NCBI GenBank assembly: GCA_947178195.1
Contig: CAMWXM010000106.1
Location: forward strand, 1-8,979
Length of the DNA stretch: 8,979 nt
From: an uncultured Ruminococcus sp.
GTDB lineage: Bacteria > Bacillota > Clostridia > Oscillospirales > Ruminococcaceae
Reading direction: 5' to 3'
The notes beneath the pieces were generated by a model, which did not search any database, was not told where the DNA came from, and saw nothing but the letters and a program-made list of their open reading frames with translations. Shown piece by piece: positions 1 to 7,383 of the stretch. Within the stretch, counting starts at the first letter, position 1; each line of letters begins with the position of its first letter. Made by a program: the position numbers and the translations under genes.

Positions 1-2370
1 GGTTATAAATTAACAATCGGCAGCAAAACCTACGATTTGCAAACTAATTCGTACGATGCACTCATCGCAGGTGAATCGGCAGTTGTCAAAGTAATGCCGG
101 TAGCAAATGGTGGCGATAGCTCTAATTATTTTTCAGCTTGGTCTACGCCTGTAACCGTAACCATTTTAAAGGCTCCAGTACTTAAATGGAATGACCAACT
201 TGAACTTGATGGGGAGTCTAACAATAATATAACTTGGGATGGAATTAATCAAGCAAAAGGTTATACGGTAAAAGTTACTTATCCAAGTGGCAACGAGCAG
301 ACTTTCACTTATGGTGAAATTGAACGTGCTTATGCAAATGCGTACCTTGATACCGGAATTTATACTGTTGAGGTTAAGTCAAATTCCGACGTAAGCGACG
401 GTAGCGTTTCCGATTCAAAGTATTCCACGCCGATAAAGGTAATCAGACTTGCCGCACCGGAAAGAGTTTCTTCTGGGTTCATAATTAGTAACGCGGATTC
501 TCTTGCAAACGGTTTCACCGTAACGTATAAAGCGGTGACCAATGCGGGAGGCTATATACTTATGCGCGATGGCGAAAGCAATGTGCTTTCAAACTCTGCT
601 AATCAGTTGCAGTTTCATGTTAACGATCTTGTTTCGGATAATGTTATTAACGGACAAACTTATACTTACGGAATAAGAAGTAGCGGTAGTAGCTATAATC
701 AGGCAACCGGTACAAAAATACTTGGTTCGCTTTCTTCAAATCCGCTTTCGTTCGAAATATCAATTCTTCCTACTCCGGCAAATCCTACGATTTCCGGTTA
801 TACATACTCGTTTGGGGCGGTTGCAAATTCTACAGGTTATGCGGTTTCACGAAGCGGACAAACACAGTACAGTGAATCCACGTCTTTCGATTTGAGTGGA
901 CTTGAATCGGGAACAACCGCAATCAGTGTATGCGCAAGAGGCAACGGCTCAACCGTTTTGCCGTCCAATTATACGGCGGCAATTCCTGTGGTTCGCCTTG
1001 CTGCGCCTTACGATATACATATCGGGCGTACGGATAATTCCGAAGGACAACTTGGGTTCTCAGGGCCTCAGTCAGGAACGGCAAAGCAGGTCACTTATAC
1101 CGTAGTTTTCGAAAACGAAAGCAGAGATTATTTGGTTAACGAAATAGAAAATATTAACAGTATGATTTCTACTCGTGGAACGCCTATCCATATGGTGGCA
1201 AATGCGAACGATTATGATGTTAATGGAACTACTTATTATATGACTTCTCCTAACAGTCAAACTGTAACTTTTGTCAAGTTGGAAGCTCCTACTTTCGGTC
1301 AAAAGGCATTTAACAATACGCAGTTCCTTTGGAATGCCCCTGCAAATATCGGGTCGTATTCACCTACATATCATATCTATAACAATAAAAACCAGAATGT
1401 CTATAACGGTGCGCAGAATGCCGAGTCATTTGATATTTCTGACTTTGATGCAGGCGAATATCAATTTACAATAAGAGCATTGGGGGACGGACAAACGATA
1501 GTTGATTCCGAATTATCTGAGCCCAGAACAATAAATAAGCTTGCTGCCCCTGAGGTCAGACGTGAAAACGGTCAGTATGTTTGGAACGGAGTGCCAGATA
1601 CCACTTCTTATGCAGTATATATCGACGGTGAGTTAGCTTACGCCGAGAATCATGTAAGCGGGACTTTAAAATACAGTCTTACACCGAAATTCGAAAGACT
1701 TAAAAATTATGAAGTGAAGGTTTTTGCTGTGGGTGATGGTGGATATCAAACTGTAGATTCAGCGCCTTGTACGTTCGAACAAATAGTTAAACAGCTTGCA
1801 ACGCCGGAGTTTAAATTCAGCTATGATAGCGAAACTTATAATAAAAATGCAGGCAATCTCGTTGTGGAAATTACTACAGGGGCAGAACACAATAAAGGTT
1901 ATGCTGTAACTGTTGAAGACCATAAAGGAACAATAGAAGATGGACAAACGATTTTTAAAGTTAATCCTTCAAATACCGGTACTTATACGGCCTCAGTATT
2001 TGCTCTTGGTGGGAATTTCGATGATGAGGGTATTTATTATTATGATTCTCAAGCGCAGGGGGGCAGTTCTCGCTATCAAATAACATTGCTTGGTTCCGTT
2101 AACAAGGATAAAATCGAGATAACTACCGATAAAGTATTAAAGTGGGTAACAGTTACGAGTGCTGTAAAATACGAAGTAGTTTACTCGATTAACGGGGGCG
2201 AGGAGATTACGATATTAACAAATAATACTTCTTCAAATGAACTGATTCAAAAACTTGCCGAAAATAAAGATTCTAACACGGTAAGTATAAAGGTTCGCGC
2301 TGTTGGAAATGGCGAAGCAGGTACGATTATTACAGGTGAATGGGTAGAAAAGATTTTTAATAATCAGTAA
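1..2370 (+). CDS. Fibronectin-III-like repeat surface/secreted protein, 5' partial
   Basis: The frame is open from base 1, so the true start and any signal peptide lie upstream; the first TTG at 37 has no ribosome site and is not a real start. About 789 residues are visible. They form roughly eight units of 75-105 residues, each a beta-rich stretch with a W-[ND]-G/A-x-x-Y-type core, ending in a strand such as FTIRALGDG or VKVFAVGDG and joined by a proline linker. The linkers lie near nt 163 (LKAP), 447 (RLAAPE), 766 (LPTPAN), 994 (RLAAPY), 1275 (KLEAP), 1537 (KLAAPE), 1792 (QLATPE) and 2089 (LLGS). This is the look of degenerate Fn3/Ig-like tandem domains in Gram-positive cell-surface proteins, often adhesins or stalks. 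The C-terminus (EKIFNNQ) has no LPXTG motif, membrane segment or charged tail, so any anchoring domain must be upstream. Its partner or ligand is unknown. It has its own terminator and seems unrelated to the genes downstream. Confidence 0.8.
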   Translation, partial: GYKLTIGSKTYDLQTNSYDALIAGESAVVKVMPVANGGDSSNYFSAWSTPVTVTILKAPVLKWNDQLELDGESNNNITWDGINQAKGYTVKVTYPSGNEQTFTYGEIERAYANAYLDTGIYTVEVKSNSDVSDGSVSDSKYSTPIKVIRLAAPERVSSGFIISNADSLANGFTVTYKAVTNAGGYILMRDGESNVLSNSANQLQFHVNDLVSDNVINGQTYTYGIRSSGSSYNQATGTKILGSLSSNPLSFEISILPTPANPTISGYTYSFGAVANSTGYAVSRSGQTQYSESTSFDLSGLESGTTAISVCARGNGSTVLPSNYTAAIPVVRLAAPYDIHIGRTDNSEGQLGFSGPQSGTAKQVTYTVVFENESRDYLVNEIENINSMISTRGTPIHMVANANDYDVNGTTYYMTSPNSQTVTFVKLEAPTFGQKAFNNTQFLWNAPANIGSYSPTYHIYNNKNQNVYNGAQNAESFDISDFDAGEYQFTIRALGDGQTIVDSELSEPRTINKLAAPEVRRENGQYVWNGVPDTTSYAVYIDGELAYAENHVSGTLKYSLTPKFERLKNYEVKVFAVGDGGYQTVDSAPCTFEQIVKQLATPEFKFSYDSETYNKNAGNLVVEITTGAEHNKGYAVTVEDHKGTIEDGQTIFKVNPSNTGTYTASVFALGGNFDDEGIYYYDSQAQGGSSRYQITLLGSVNKDKIEITTDKVLKWVTVTSAVKYEVVYSINGGEEITILTNNTSSNELIQKLAENKDSNTVSIKVRAVGNGEAGTIITGEWVEKIFNNQ

Positions 2371-2380
2371 GTAGCAAATA

Positions 2381-2420
2381 AATTCAGTCGGAAGAGTTCA
2401 TTGATTCCGACTGAATTTTT
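2381..2420 (+). terminator. Rho-independent terminator of the Fn3-repeat gene
   Basis: A perfect 13-bp stem (AATTCAGTCGGAA at 2381-2393 with TTCCGACTGAATT at 2405-2417) encloses an 11-nt loop and runs into five T residues. It starts 11 nt after the stop codon and isolates the upstream gene from the next transcription unit. Confidence 0.93.
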
Positions 2421-2467
2421 ATATTAAAGGGATGACTATTTAGTAAGGATAAATTCTAATGCTCGTC

Positions 2468-2495
2468 TTGCGTTTTCCCTGGGATATGATATAAT
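2468..2495 (+). promoter_or_regulatory. Sigma-A promoter with extended -10 for the nuclease gene
   Basis: The -35 box is TTGCGT (2468-2473), followed by a 16-nt spacer and a perfect -10 TATAAT (2490-2495) that carries the extended TG one base upstream (2487-2488). The predicted start is near 2502, giving a leader of about 90 nt before the ATG at 2594. Confidence 0.75.
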
Positions 2496-2504
2496 TTCTT
2501 TAAT

Positions 2505-2518
2505 AGAAAGCGCTTGTA
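2505..2518 (+). promoter_or_regulatory. cre-like palindromic operator at the transcription start
   Basis: AGAAAGCGCTTGTA has a perfect AAGCGCTT core and matches 11 of 14 positions of the ideal CcpA catabolite-response element TGAAAGCGCTTTCA. It begins about 10 nt after the -10 box, a position where CcpA or another LacI-family repressor would block initiation. The match is by eye; the identity of the regulator is inference. Confidence 0.4.
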
Positions 2519-2529
2519 ATTTAATATAA

Positions 2530-2562
2530 CCTTTAACTTTCTGGTTACTAAAAAGTTATAGG
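2530..2562 (+). promoter_or_regulatory. Leader hairpin upstream of the nuclease gene
   Basis: CCTTTAACTTT (2530-2540) and AAAGTTATAGG (2552-2562) are inverted copies with one mismatch around an 11-nt loop. No T-run follows, so this is not a terminator. It may be an mRNA hairpin 31 nt ahead of the start codon or a protein-binding site; I cannot tell which. Confidence 0.3.
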
Positions 2563-2593
2563 CAATAATTTGCACTAAAAGGATAGGAATATT

Positions 2594-5500
2594 ATGGATA
2601 AAATAACATCAAACTTAAGTAATGCTTTTTCCACGGGAGGAGGCGGGGTTGATTTTGAAAGAAAAGTTCAGTCAATATTTTTATTGAGCTTGGTTATTCA
2701 AGGTTTTTCGCCTGTCTTAAACCGTCCGATAAAGAGAATTTGTTTTCAGACTAAAAGAAACGGATTGAATACTGATGATTTGCTTGTCGTTTCTGAAAAT
2801 GAAGAGGCTAAATTATTATGCCAAATGAAACATGATTTAATAGTTTCGGAAAATAATGAAACTTTCCAGCAGGTTATTAATGCTGCCTGGGTAGATTTTA
2901 AAAGTTCCGATTTTATCCTGGGGAAGGACAAGATAGCGTTGATTACTGGTATTATTGCTAAAGACTCTATTGTGGCTTTGAGAAAAGTCAACGAGACAGC
3001 GATTACTTCAATTAATGCTAATGCTTTTCTTGATAAAATACAGCAACCAAATTATTCCAACGAAAATATTAGAAAAAAATTAGATGTAATTAAAAATTGT
3101 TTGTGTGCGGCTAATGGTAATAATTTTGTTGTCGATGATGACCTATGGCAATTTTGCAAGTCGTTCGTACTATTGGTTTTTGATGTCGATTTTATAGATG
3201 GTGTCAATGAATGTCTTGTGAAATCCTTAATTAAATGTAAATCTCCGACCAATGCCTCATTGGTTTGGGCTAAATTGCAGGAAGTTGCTGGTTTTTATAA
3301 CAGAACAGGGGCTGACGTTACATTAGATAATCTCGATGATGAAATTTTAAGTTGTTTCGGACTGGTGTCGCTGGACAAGCAGTTTAATGTGCAAGTTAAT
3401 GGGTTTGACCCTAATGAGTTTTGGGCCAAGTTGGCGATATTGGGTTCGTGGGACGAAAACAACAGTTACGATAGAGAAACTGTGCAAGAACTTTATGGCA
3501 TTCCGTATGACGAATTCGAAAAGCAGGCACAAAAATTTTTGGCTGACGATATTGGCTTTATAACTTTATCAAACGGTATATGGAAAGTAAAGCAGCGGAA
3601 ACAACTTTTTGAGCGTTGCGATAAGTTTTATTTTGATAAAACTCTTGAAAAGGCCTTTGAAATAACAAACAAAATATTAAAACAAAAAGATAAATGTTTT
3701 GGCGATGGGGAAGGAATTAAGCCATTTTCTGTAAGAAGCGGGAACTTTGATAATTCGGATGTTATCCGTAAAGCGCTTGTGAAAGGGCTATGCATATTAA
3801 GTAATTCCTGTGCTCTAAAGAATTGTTCAAAAGACAAAGTTTTATCGGAAGGAATGACCTTTATAAGAACTCTTTTTAAAGACTGTGATTGGAAGAGGCT
3901 TGTAAGCTTAAACGAGTTGCTTTATTCAATCAGTGAAATTTCGCCTAAAACCTATCTTAAAGAACTTGAAAAATATATCGAACATGATCCGCACGGTATT
4001 GAAAAACTGTTTCCGACAAAACAAAATTCATGGTTCAGCGATAATTATATAAGCTATTTGTTATGGTCGATAGAAGTTCTTGCTTGGCATGAAGATTATC
4101 TAATTGACAGTATAAGATGCTTAGCGGGATTATCGTCGTTGAATTATGAGGAAACTAATTATTCAAATACACCAATCAACTCGATTTTAACAATATTGTT
4201 GCCGTGGTATCCGCAAACATTAGCGCCGGTACATAAGCAACTGAATGCAATTAAATCGCTTATTAAACAGTATCCGAATATAGGGTGGAAAGTTTTAAAA
4301 GGACTTTTACCTAATTCTTCTAATTCCGTAACATCGGGTACAGTTAAGCCTAAGTACTTAAAAATTCAAATCCCAGAAAAAATAAAAGTGGCAGATGGAC
4401 AAACTCATCAAATTTATAATTGCTGTTTTTCTCTGGCTTTGGAAATTGCCTCACAAGATGCACAAAAAGTTTCTGAATTAGTGGGAAGTGTTTTTTATCT
4501 TGGTGAAGAGGTAATCAAAGAGTTCTTAACGGAGGTGCAGAAGCATTCTGATGTATGGGATGATTCGCAAAAATTCAATATCTGGCTTGAATTGAGCGAT
4601 TTTAAGTATAATACTATAAATGAAAATAATAACAAAGAACCTAAGAATAAGTTATTTTCATACTTAAATGATACTATAACGAAACTCACGCCTAAGGACT
4701 GTTTCTATAAGAATAAAAGATTGTTCTTGTCCTATTCTAACGAGTTTACGGTTATGCTGGATAATGAAGACTACTGGCATAAACTGAATGAAACTAAGTC
4801 TGACGCAGTTAAAGAGGTGTATGAAACATACGGCATAGATGGAGTTTATAAGTTTGGCACTGAAATTAATAAGGGATATGAAGTTTTTCCTGTATTGGGG
4901 AGCTTGATAAACGCGGAAGAACTTAATTGTATACTTACAAAATATGTCGATAAGAAATATAGCTTAGAATTTGTTCATTATACAATTGACGGATTTGTTG
5001 CGATACATGGAGTTGGTGTGCTGGAACAAATCGGATTGGAAAAGTACAGTGTTGAACTTATAGCTGAAATATTAACACGGTCGCACCATTTCTCTAATGA
5101 TTTATTAAAAGTTGTAAAAAAATTGCTCCCGGATAACGAAAACTTATTTTGGGATAAAGTTGTTGTGCCCGCATGTTATTATTCGGGCTGTGATTACGAT
5201 TTTATCTATGTGGTTGAAAAGCTTATGGAAAATAATCGGTTTGCCGCTATAGTTAATATGCTAGGCAAATCATATGATATTCCACCTATAAGCGAAGAAC
5301 TAATTTACGAACTATTAGAGAAAGCCGCTAATATTGAACAGAGCGAAAGACTTGACTCTTATGCGGTGCAACGTCTTATAAAGAGGTTGCAGGATTCAGA
5401 TAACCGTAATATTGAAAAATTAAGTACTATAGAATTTATATATTTTCCTTGGCTTGATGAGCACTGTCGAACGCAACCTAGGGCTTTAAAAACAAAAATC

Positions 5501-6070
5501 GCCGAATCACCTGAGTATTTTTGCCGGATAATTGAATTAACTTTTAAGAAACATAATTCAAAAGAACATCAGCATATAGAGAGAAATGTCGCGCAAAGAC
5601 TGTATCAAATTATTTTTAGGTTTGATGTCGTTCCCGGGACTGATTGGGATGGCGCTTTTGATTGTGAAAAATTTAAATCATGGGTATCAAATGTAATAAA
5701 GTGGAGTATTGAGAATGACCGTGAAGCTGTTACTAAGCAAACGATTGGTAACGGATTATCTTATGCTAAACTTCAGACAAATGGAATTCCTGACGAGGAA
5801 ATAATTAAAGTTTTAGATGCAAAAGAGAATGATGATATAAGAAAAGGATATCACATGGGAATTTTTAATCAGCGCGGAGTGTACATTGTAGATCCAGAAG
5901 GGAAACCTGAGAAAGCTCTTGCCGCTAAATATAATGCGATGGCTGATAGTGTAGAGTCTAGGGGATATTCGAGATTTTCTGATACGCTACGAGACATAGC
6001 TCAGGGCTATATAAACGAAGCAGAACAAAATATATTGTCAGAAAAATTACATACGGAAAGTGAAGAATGA
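2594..6070 (+). CDS. Large Cap4/DUF4297-like nuclease-domain protein, candidate phage-defence effector
   Basis: The ATG follows an AAAAGGATAGG ribosome site (2577-2587), so this start is well supported; length is 1158 residues. The N-terminus has the pattern of the Cap4/DUF4297 dsDNA endonuclease family, a PD-(D/E)xK fold: a glycine patch STGGGG (13-18), FE (21-22) opening the first helix, an acidic strand TDDLLVV (60-66) and the catalytic-type Q-x-K strand LLCQMKH (74-80), then FQQVINAAWVDF (91-102). Residues 280-334 (GSWDEN to NGIWKVKQR) look like a winged-helix unit. A helical block at 484-572 contains LAWHEDYL, PWYPQT and GWKVLKGLLP, a pattern I recall from large uncharacterised proteins with the same kind of N-terminus. 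The rest is helical. I see no Walker A motif, so this is not a standard Avs-type STAND ATPase. No signal peptide or membrane segment is visible, so it should be cytoplasmic. It stands alone between its promoter and a recombinase remnant. Nuclease fold is fairly likely; the defence role is inferred. Confidence 0.65.
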   Translation: MDKITSNLSNAFSTGGGGVDFERKVQSIFLLSLVIQGFSPVLNRPIKRICFQTKRNGLNTDDLLVVSENEEAKLLCQMKHDLIVSENNETFQQVINAAWVDFKSSDFILGKDKIALITGIIAKDSIVALRKVNETAITSINANAFLDKIQQPNYSNENIRKKLDVIKNCLCAANGNNFVVDDDLWQFCKSFVLLVFDVDFIDGVNECLVKSLIKCKSPTNASLVWAKLQEVAGFYNRTGADVTLDNLDDEILSCFGLVSLDKQFNVQVNGFDPNEFWAKLAILGSWDENNSYDRETVQELYGIPYDEFEKQAQKFLADDIGFITLSNGIWKVKQRKQLFERCDKFYFDKTLEKAFEITNKILKQKDKCFGDGEGIKPFSVRSGNFDNSDVIRKALVKGLCILSNSCALKNCSKDKVLSEGMTFIRTLFKDCDWKRLVSLNELLYSISEISPKTYLKELEKYIEHDPHGIEKLFPTKQNSWFSDNYISYLLWSIEVLAWHEDYLIDSIRCLAGLSSLNYEETNYSNTPINSILTILLPWYPQTLAPVHKQLNAIKSLIKQYPNIGWKVLKGLLPNSSNSVTSGTVKPKYLKIQIPEKIKVADGQTHQIYNCCFSLALEIASQDAQKVSELVGSVFYLGEEVIKEFLTEVQKHSDVWDDSQKFNIWLELSDFKYNTINENNNKEPKNKLFSYLNDTITKLTPKDCFYKNKRLFLSYSNEFTVMLDNEDYWHKLNETKSDAVKEVYETYGIDGVYKFGTEINKGYEVFPVLGSLINAEELNCILTKYVDKKYSLEFVHYTIDGFVAIHGVGVLEQIGLEKYSVELIAEILTRSHHFSNDLLKVVKKLLPDNENLFWDKVVVPACYYSGCDYDFIYVVEKLMENNRFAAIVNMLGKSYDIPPISEELIYELLEKAANIEQSERLDSYAVQRLIKRLQDSDNRNIEKLSTIEFIYFPWLDEHCRTQPRALKTKIAESPEYFCRIIELTFKKHNSKEHQHIERNVAQRLYQIIFRFDVVPGTDWDGAFDCEKFKSWVSNVIKWSIENDREAVTKQTIGNGLSYAKLQTNGIPDEEIIKVLDAKENDDIRKGYHMGIFNQRGVYIVDPEGKPEKALAAKYNAMADSVESRGYSRFSDTLRDIAQGYINEAEQNILSEKLHTESEE

Positions 6071-6091
6071 GAATGGATGTTAAAGTGTTTC

Positions 6092-6133
6092 TGACAAGTG
6101 AAGTATGAATATTCAGAAATAACGATTTTCTTA
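6092..6133 (+). repeat. Direct repeat copy 1 (partner at 8288-8329)
   Basis: This 42-nt stretch matches 8288-8329 at 33 of 42 positions without gaps. The shared core reads AAGTATGAA, then TATTCAGAAAT or CATTCAGAAAT, then ATTTTC. Both copies keep the same reading frame after an in-frame stop (K-Y-E-[YH]-S-E-[IM]-x-I-F), so they look like diverged copies of one former coding or element-end sequence. The pair brackets the three-gene operon and the recombinase remnant. Confidence 0.7.
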
Positions 6134-6250
6134 AAAAGATTGTTTATATTAGACGAACAATGGAAAGGCGGATATAACATTTTAGTGGCTCGTGCTAGCG
6201 GAAGATTAAGCCTAGCTACAGTAAGAAACTGGATTGACGAAGTGTTATAG
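6098..6250 (+). pseudogene. Remnant 50-residue ORF, not recognised
   Basis: From GTG 6098 an open frame of 50 codons begins MKYEYSEITIFLKRL and ends LATVRNWIDEVL before TAG 6248. No good ribosome site precedes it, and a TGA sits two codons upstream of the GTG. The residue composition looks protein-like, and its first residues recur in the damaged copy near 8297. The central QWKGGY...ASGRLSLATV could be a worn DNA-binding N-terminus of a phage-type integrase (such domains often read DGRWxGRY...GK), which would fit the recombinase C-terminus just downstream, but this is only a suggestion. Confidence 0.35.
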
Positions 6251-6282
6251 CTTGCTAGGATGCTGCATTGTCCGGTATATAG

Positions 6283-6432
6283 TTTAGTTATACAAAAATA
6301 ATAATTCTCATAGTTTCGGGAATATCTATTATTATGGTTGCAGGAAGAGTTGGACATGCAAAAGTTTCTACTGAATTGATATATACGCTGTTTTTCTTGG
6401 ATGCAGAGATAAATAGACGGCAAAAAGATTAA
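6283..6432 (+). pseudogene. Tyrosine recombinase/integrase, decayed C-terminal remnant
   Basis: Between the TAG at 6280 and the TAA at 6430 the frame reads LIVSGISIIMVAGRVGHA (6307-6360), then KVSTELIYT and EINRRQKD. This matches the C-terminal catalytic block of tyrosine recombinases, usually LLIASGVDIxTVAGRLGHAKVSTTLxIYxH. The GH histidine (6355-6357) and the candidate nucleophile tyrosine (6382-6384) survive, but one residue is missing from the STTLxIY segment, the residue after YT is Leu instead of His, and the upstream RHxxR arginine region and core-binding domain are absent. The gene is therefore dead. It marks the downstream side of the nuclease gene as a former mobile-element end. Confidence 0.72.
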
Positions 6433-6632
6433 CAATTTCTTTGCAGGGGCATAATACTGTAGTAAGAAGGCTATGTATGAGGTATGACAGTGTCATATGA
6501 TTTTTTCATTTGTCATATATGAAATTTATAAGATGGTTTTTTCGCAAGCAGCGATATATGGGCAATTAAAAACATAATTCGAGAGTGATAAAACTATAAT
6601 AAATGGTCACTAAAGTCGTGCGCCTTTGTCAT
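6433..6632. other. Non-coding A+T-rich stretch with TGTCATA repeats
   Basis: No credible gene is visible here. A 15-bp palindrome TATGACA-G-TGTCATA lies at 6483-6497, and its half-site TGTCATA recurs at 6511-6517 (exactly 20 bp after the one at 6491) and at 6627-6633. The two-turn spacing suggests binding sites for a dimeric regulator or recombination factor. No regulator is recognised. Confidence 0.35.
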
Positions 6633-6670
6633 AAAATAAATTTATTTTGTAATATAAAATTATTACAAAA
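6633..6670 (+). promoter_or_regulatory. Overlapping palindromes, probable operator of the three-gene operon
   Basis: A perfect 16-bp palindrome AAAATAAATTTATTTT (6633-6648) overlaps a perfect 10-bp inverted repeat, TTTTGTAATA (6645-6654) and TATTACAAAA (6661-6670), separated by TAAAAT. The second ends five bases before the -35 box. No T-run follows, so it is not a terminator. Position and symmetry fit a repressor or activator site; the protein that binds is unknown. Confidence 0.45.
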
Positions 6671-6675
6671 AGGGG

Positions 6676-6704
6676 TTTACAATTGCATTTAAATATGATA
6701 AAAT
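6676..6704 (+). promoter_or_regulatory. Sigma-A promoter of the three-gene operon
   Basis: TTTACA (6676-6681), a 17-nt spacer and TAAAAT (6699-6704) with an extended TG at 6696-6697 make a near-consensus promoter. Transcription should start near 6711, leaving a leader of about 130 nt before the first gene. Confidence 0.75.
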
Positions 6705-6809
6705 AATTACGAAGTTTGAAATAGTGCTTTATAATTTCTATGATTATAGAGTAACTAGATTATACTTTTTTCACTCACCCACGAAACTTAAAGTAAAACG
6801 AGTTAAAAC

Positions 6810-6872
6810 ATGAAACATTTACACCAAAGAGGTTTTGAAAAAATTGAACGCCCTCCCGACTCTATACAGTAG
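6810..6872 (+). other. Short leader ORF overlapping the first operon gene
   Basis: An ATG at 6810 opens a 20-codon frame (MKHLHQRGFEKIERPPDS...) ending at TAG 6870-6872, 28 codons out of register with nothing but overlapping the start of the membrane-protein gene in another frame. It has no clear ribosome site. It may be a leader peptide, or the true N-terminus of the following protein detached by a frameshift near 6865, or chance. Confidence 0.2.
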
Positions 6873-7338
6873 AAGAGAAAGAATTAAAGGGGTGTTGAAA
6901 ACTGTACTCGTTTTATTTTGTTCCTATATTATCCCTTTATCCATTCAATTACTTGTCTATGCCTTGAATAAATTTGATTTGAAAGATTTATCGACATGGG
7001 GAATGATTTTGAATAGCAGTGGGATTTTGTGGGAAGCAACAGTCGTTTTAATTTTAATAATTTTTGATTATTCATGGTTCTGCAAAAAAGAACAAAATCG
7101 TAAACCTAATAATGCAATAAAAATTTCAATAGGATTTGTTGTATTATCGTCAATCGTATGGGCAATGGGACTAATTTCAAATATTGATTGTATATCAGCA
7201 TATTATGGAAAAGGTTTATTTATTGCTTATCTGATTACAAGTATAGTTTTTTTAATTTGTTTGTCATTTAACATTGCAGTATTGGCAATTGTTAATGGTA
7301 GAAATAAAAAACACGGATTTAGAAAATATAGTATCTAA
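6844..7338 (+). CDS. Four-transmembrane protein of unknown function
   Basis: First gene of the operon. The ribosome site AAAGAGG (6826-6832) is 11 nt from the TTG at 6844, which I choose; an in-frame TTG at 6835 is only two nt away from it and less likely. The product is about 164 residues with a basic N-terminus (YSRRERIKG) and four hydrophobic spans, at about residues 20-42 (VLVLFCSYIIPLS), 56-76 (LWEATVVLILIIF), 94-114 (GFVVLSSIVWAMG) and 124-149 (FIAYLITSIVFLICL), ending in a basic tail (NGRNKKHGFRKYS). It should sit in the cytoplasmic membrane with both ends inside. No family is recognised and no catalytic motif is visible. The gene is strongly A+T-rich. Its operon with a one-TM and a soluble helical protein would fit a membrane-acting or sensing system, but this is inference. 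Confidence 0.7.
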   Translation: MNALPTLYSRRERIKGVLKTVLVLFCSYIIPLSIQLLVYALNKFDLKDLSTWGMILNSSGILWEATVVLILIIFDYSWFCKKEQNRKPNNAIKISIGFVVLSSIVWAMGLISNIDCISAYYGKGLFIAYLITSIVFLICLSFNIAVLAIVNGRNKKHGFRKYSI

Positions 7339-7350
7339 ATTCATTGAGAT

Positions 7351-7383
7351 ATGGAGAGCTTTAAATTAGCTAAAAAATTATGA
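7351..7383 (+). other. Ten-codon ORF overlapping the next start as ATGA
   Basis: MESFKLAKKL is encoded from ATG 7351 to TGA 7381-7383, and its stop overlaps the ATG at 7380 of the next gene. That gene lacks a ribosome site of its own, so this micro-ORF could deliver ribosomes by termination-reinitiation. It has no clear ribosome site itself; chance is possible. Confidence 0.2.

Noticed and set aside
896..1474. Several 60-80-residue frames on both strands inside the Fn3-repeat gene
   Set aside because: All overlap a continuous repeat-coding frame and have biased compositions; they are shadows.
6007..6435. 142-residue open frame on the minus strand
   Set aside because: It runs antisense to the nuclease gene end and the recombinase remnant, has an improbable Ser/Asn/Tyr/Cys-rich composition and no ribosome site; a shadow of A+T-rich plus-strand sequence.
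6541..6562. Possible terminator around TCGCAAGCAGCGA
   Set aside because: Only a 4-bp stem, and the T-run precedes it on the plus strand.
6595..6600. TATAAT as another -10 box
   Set aside because: No acceptable -35 at 15-19 bases upstream; the promoter at 6676-6704 is far better.
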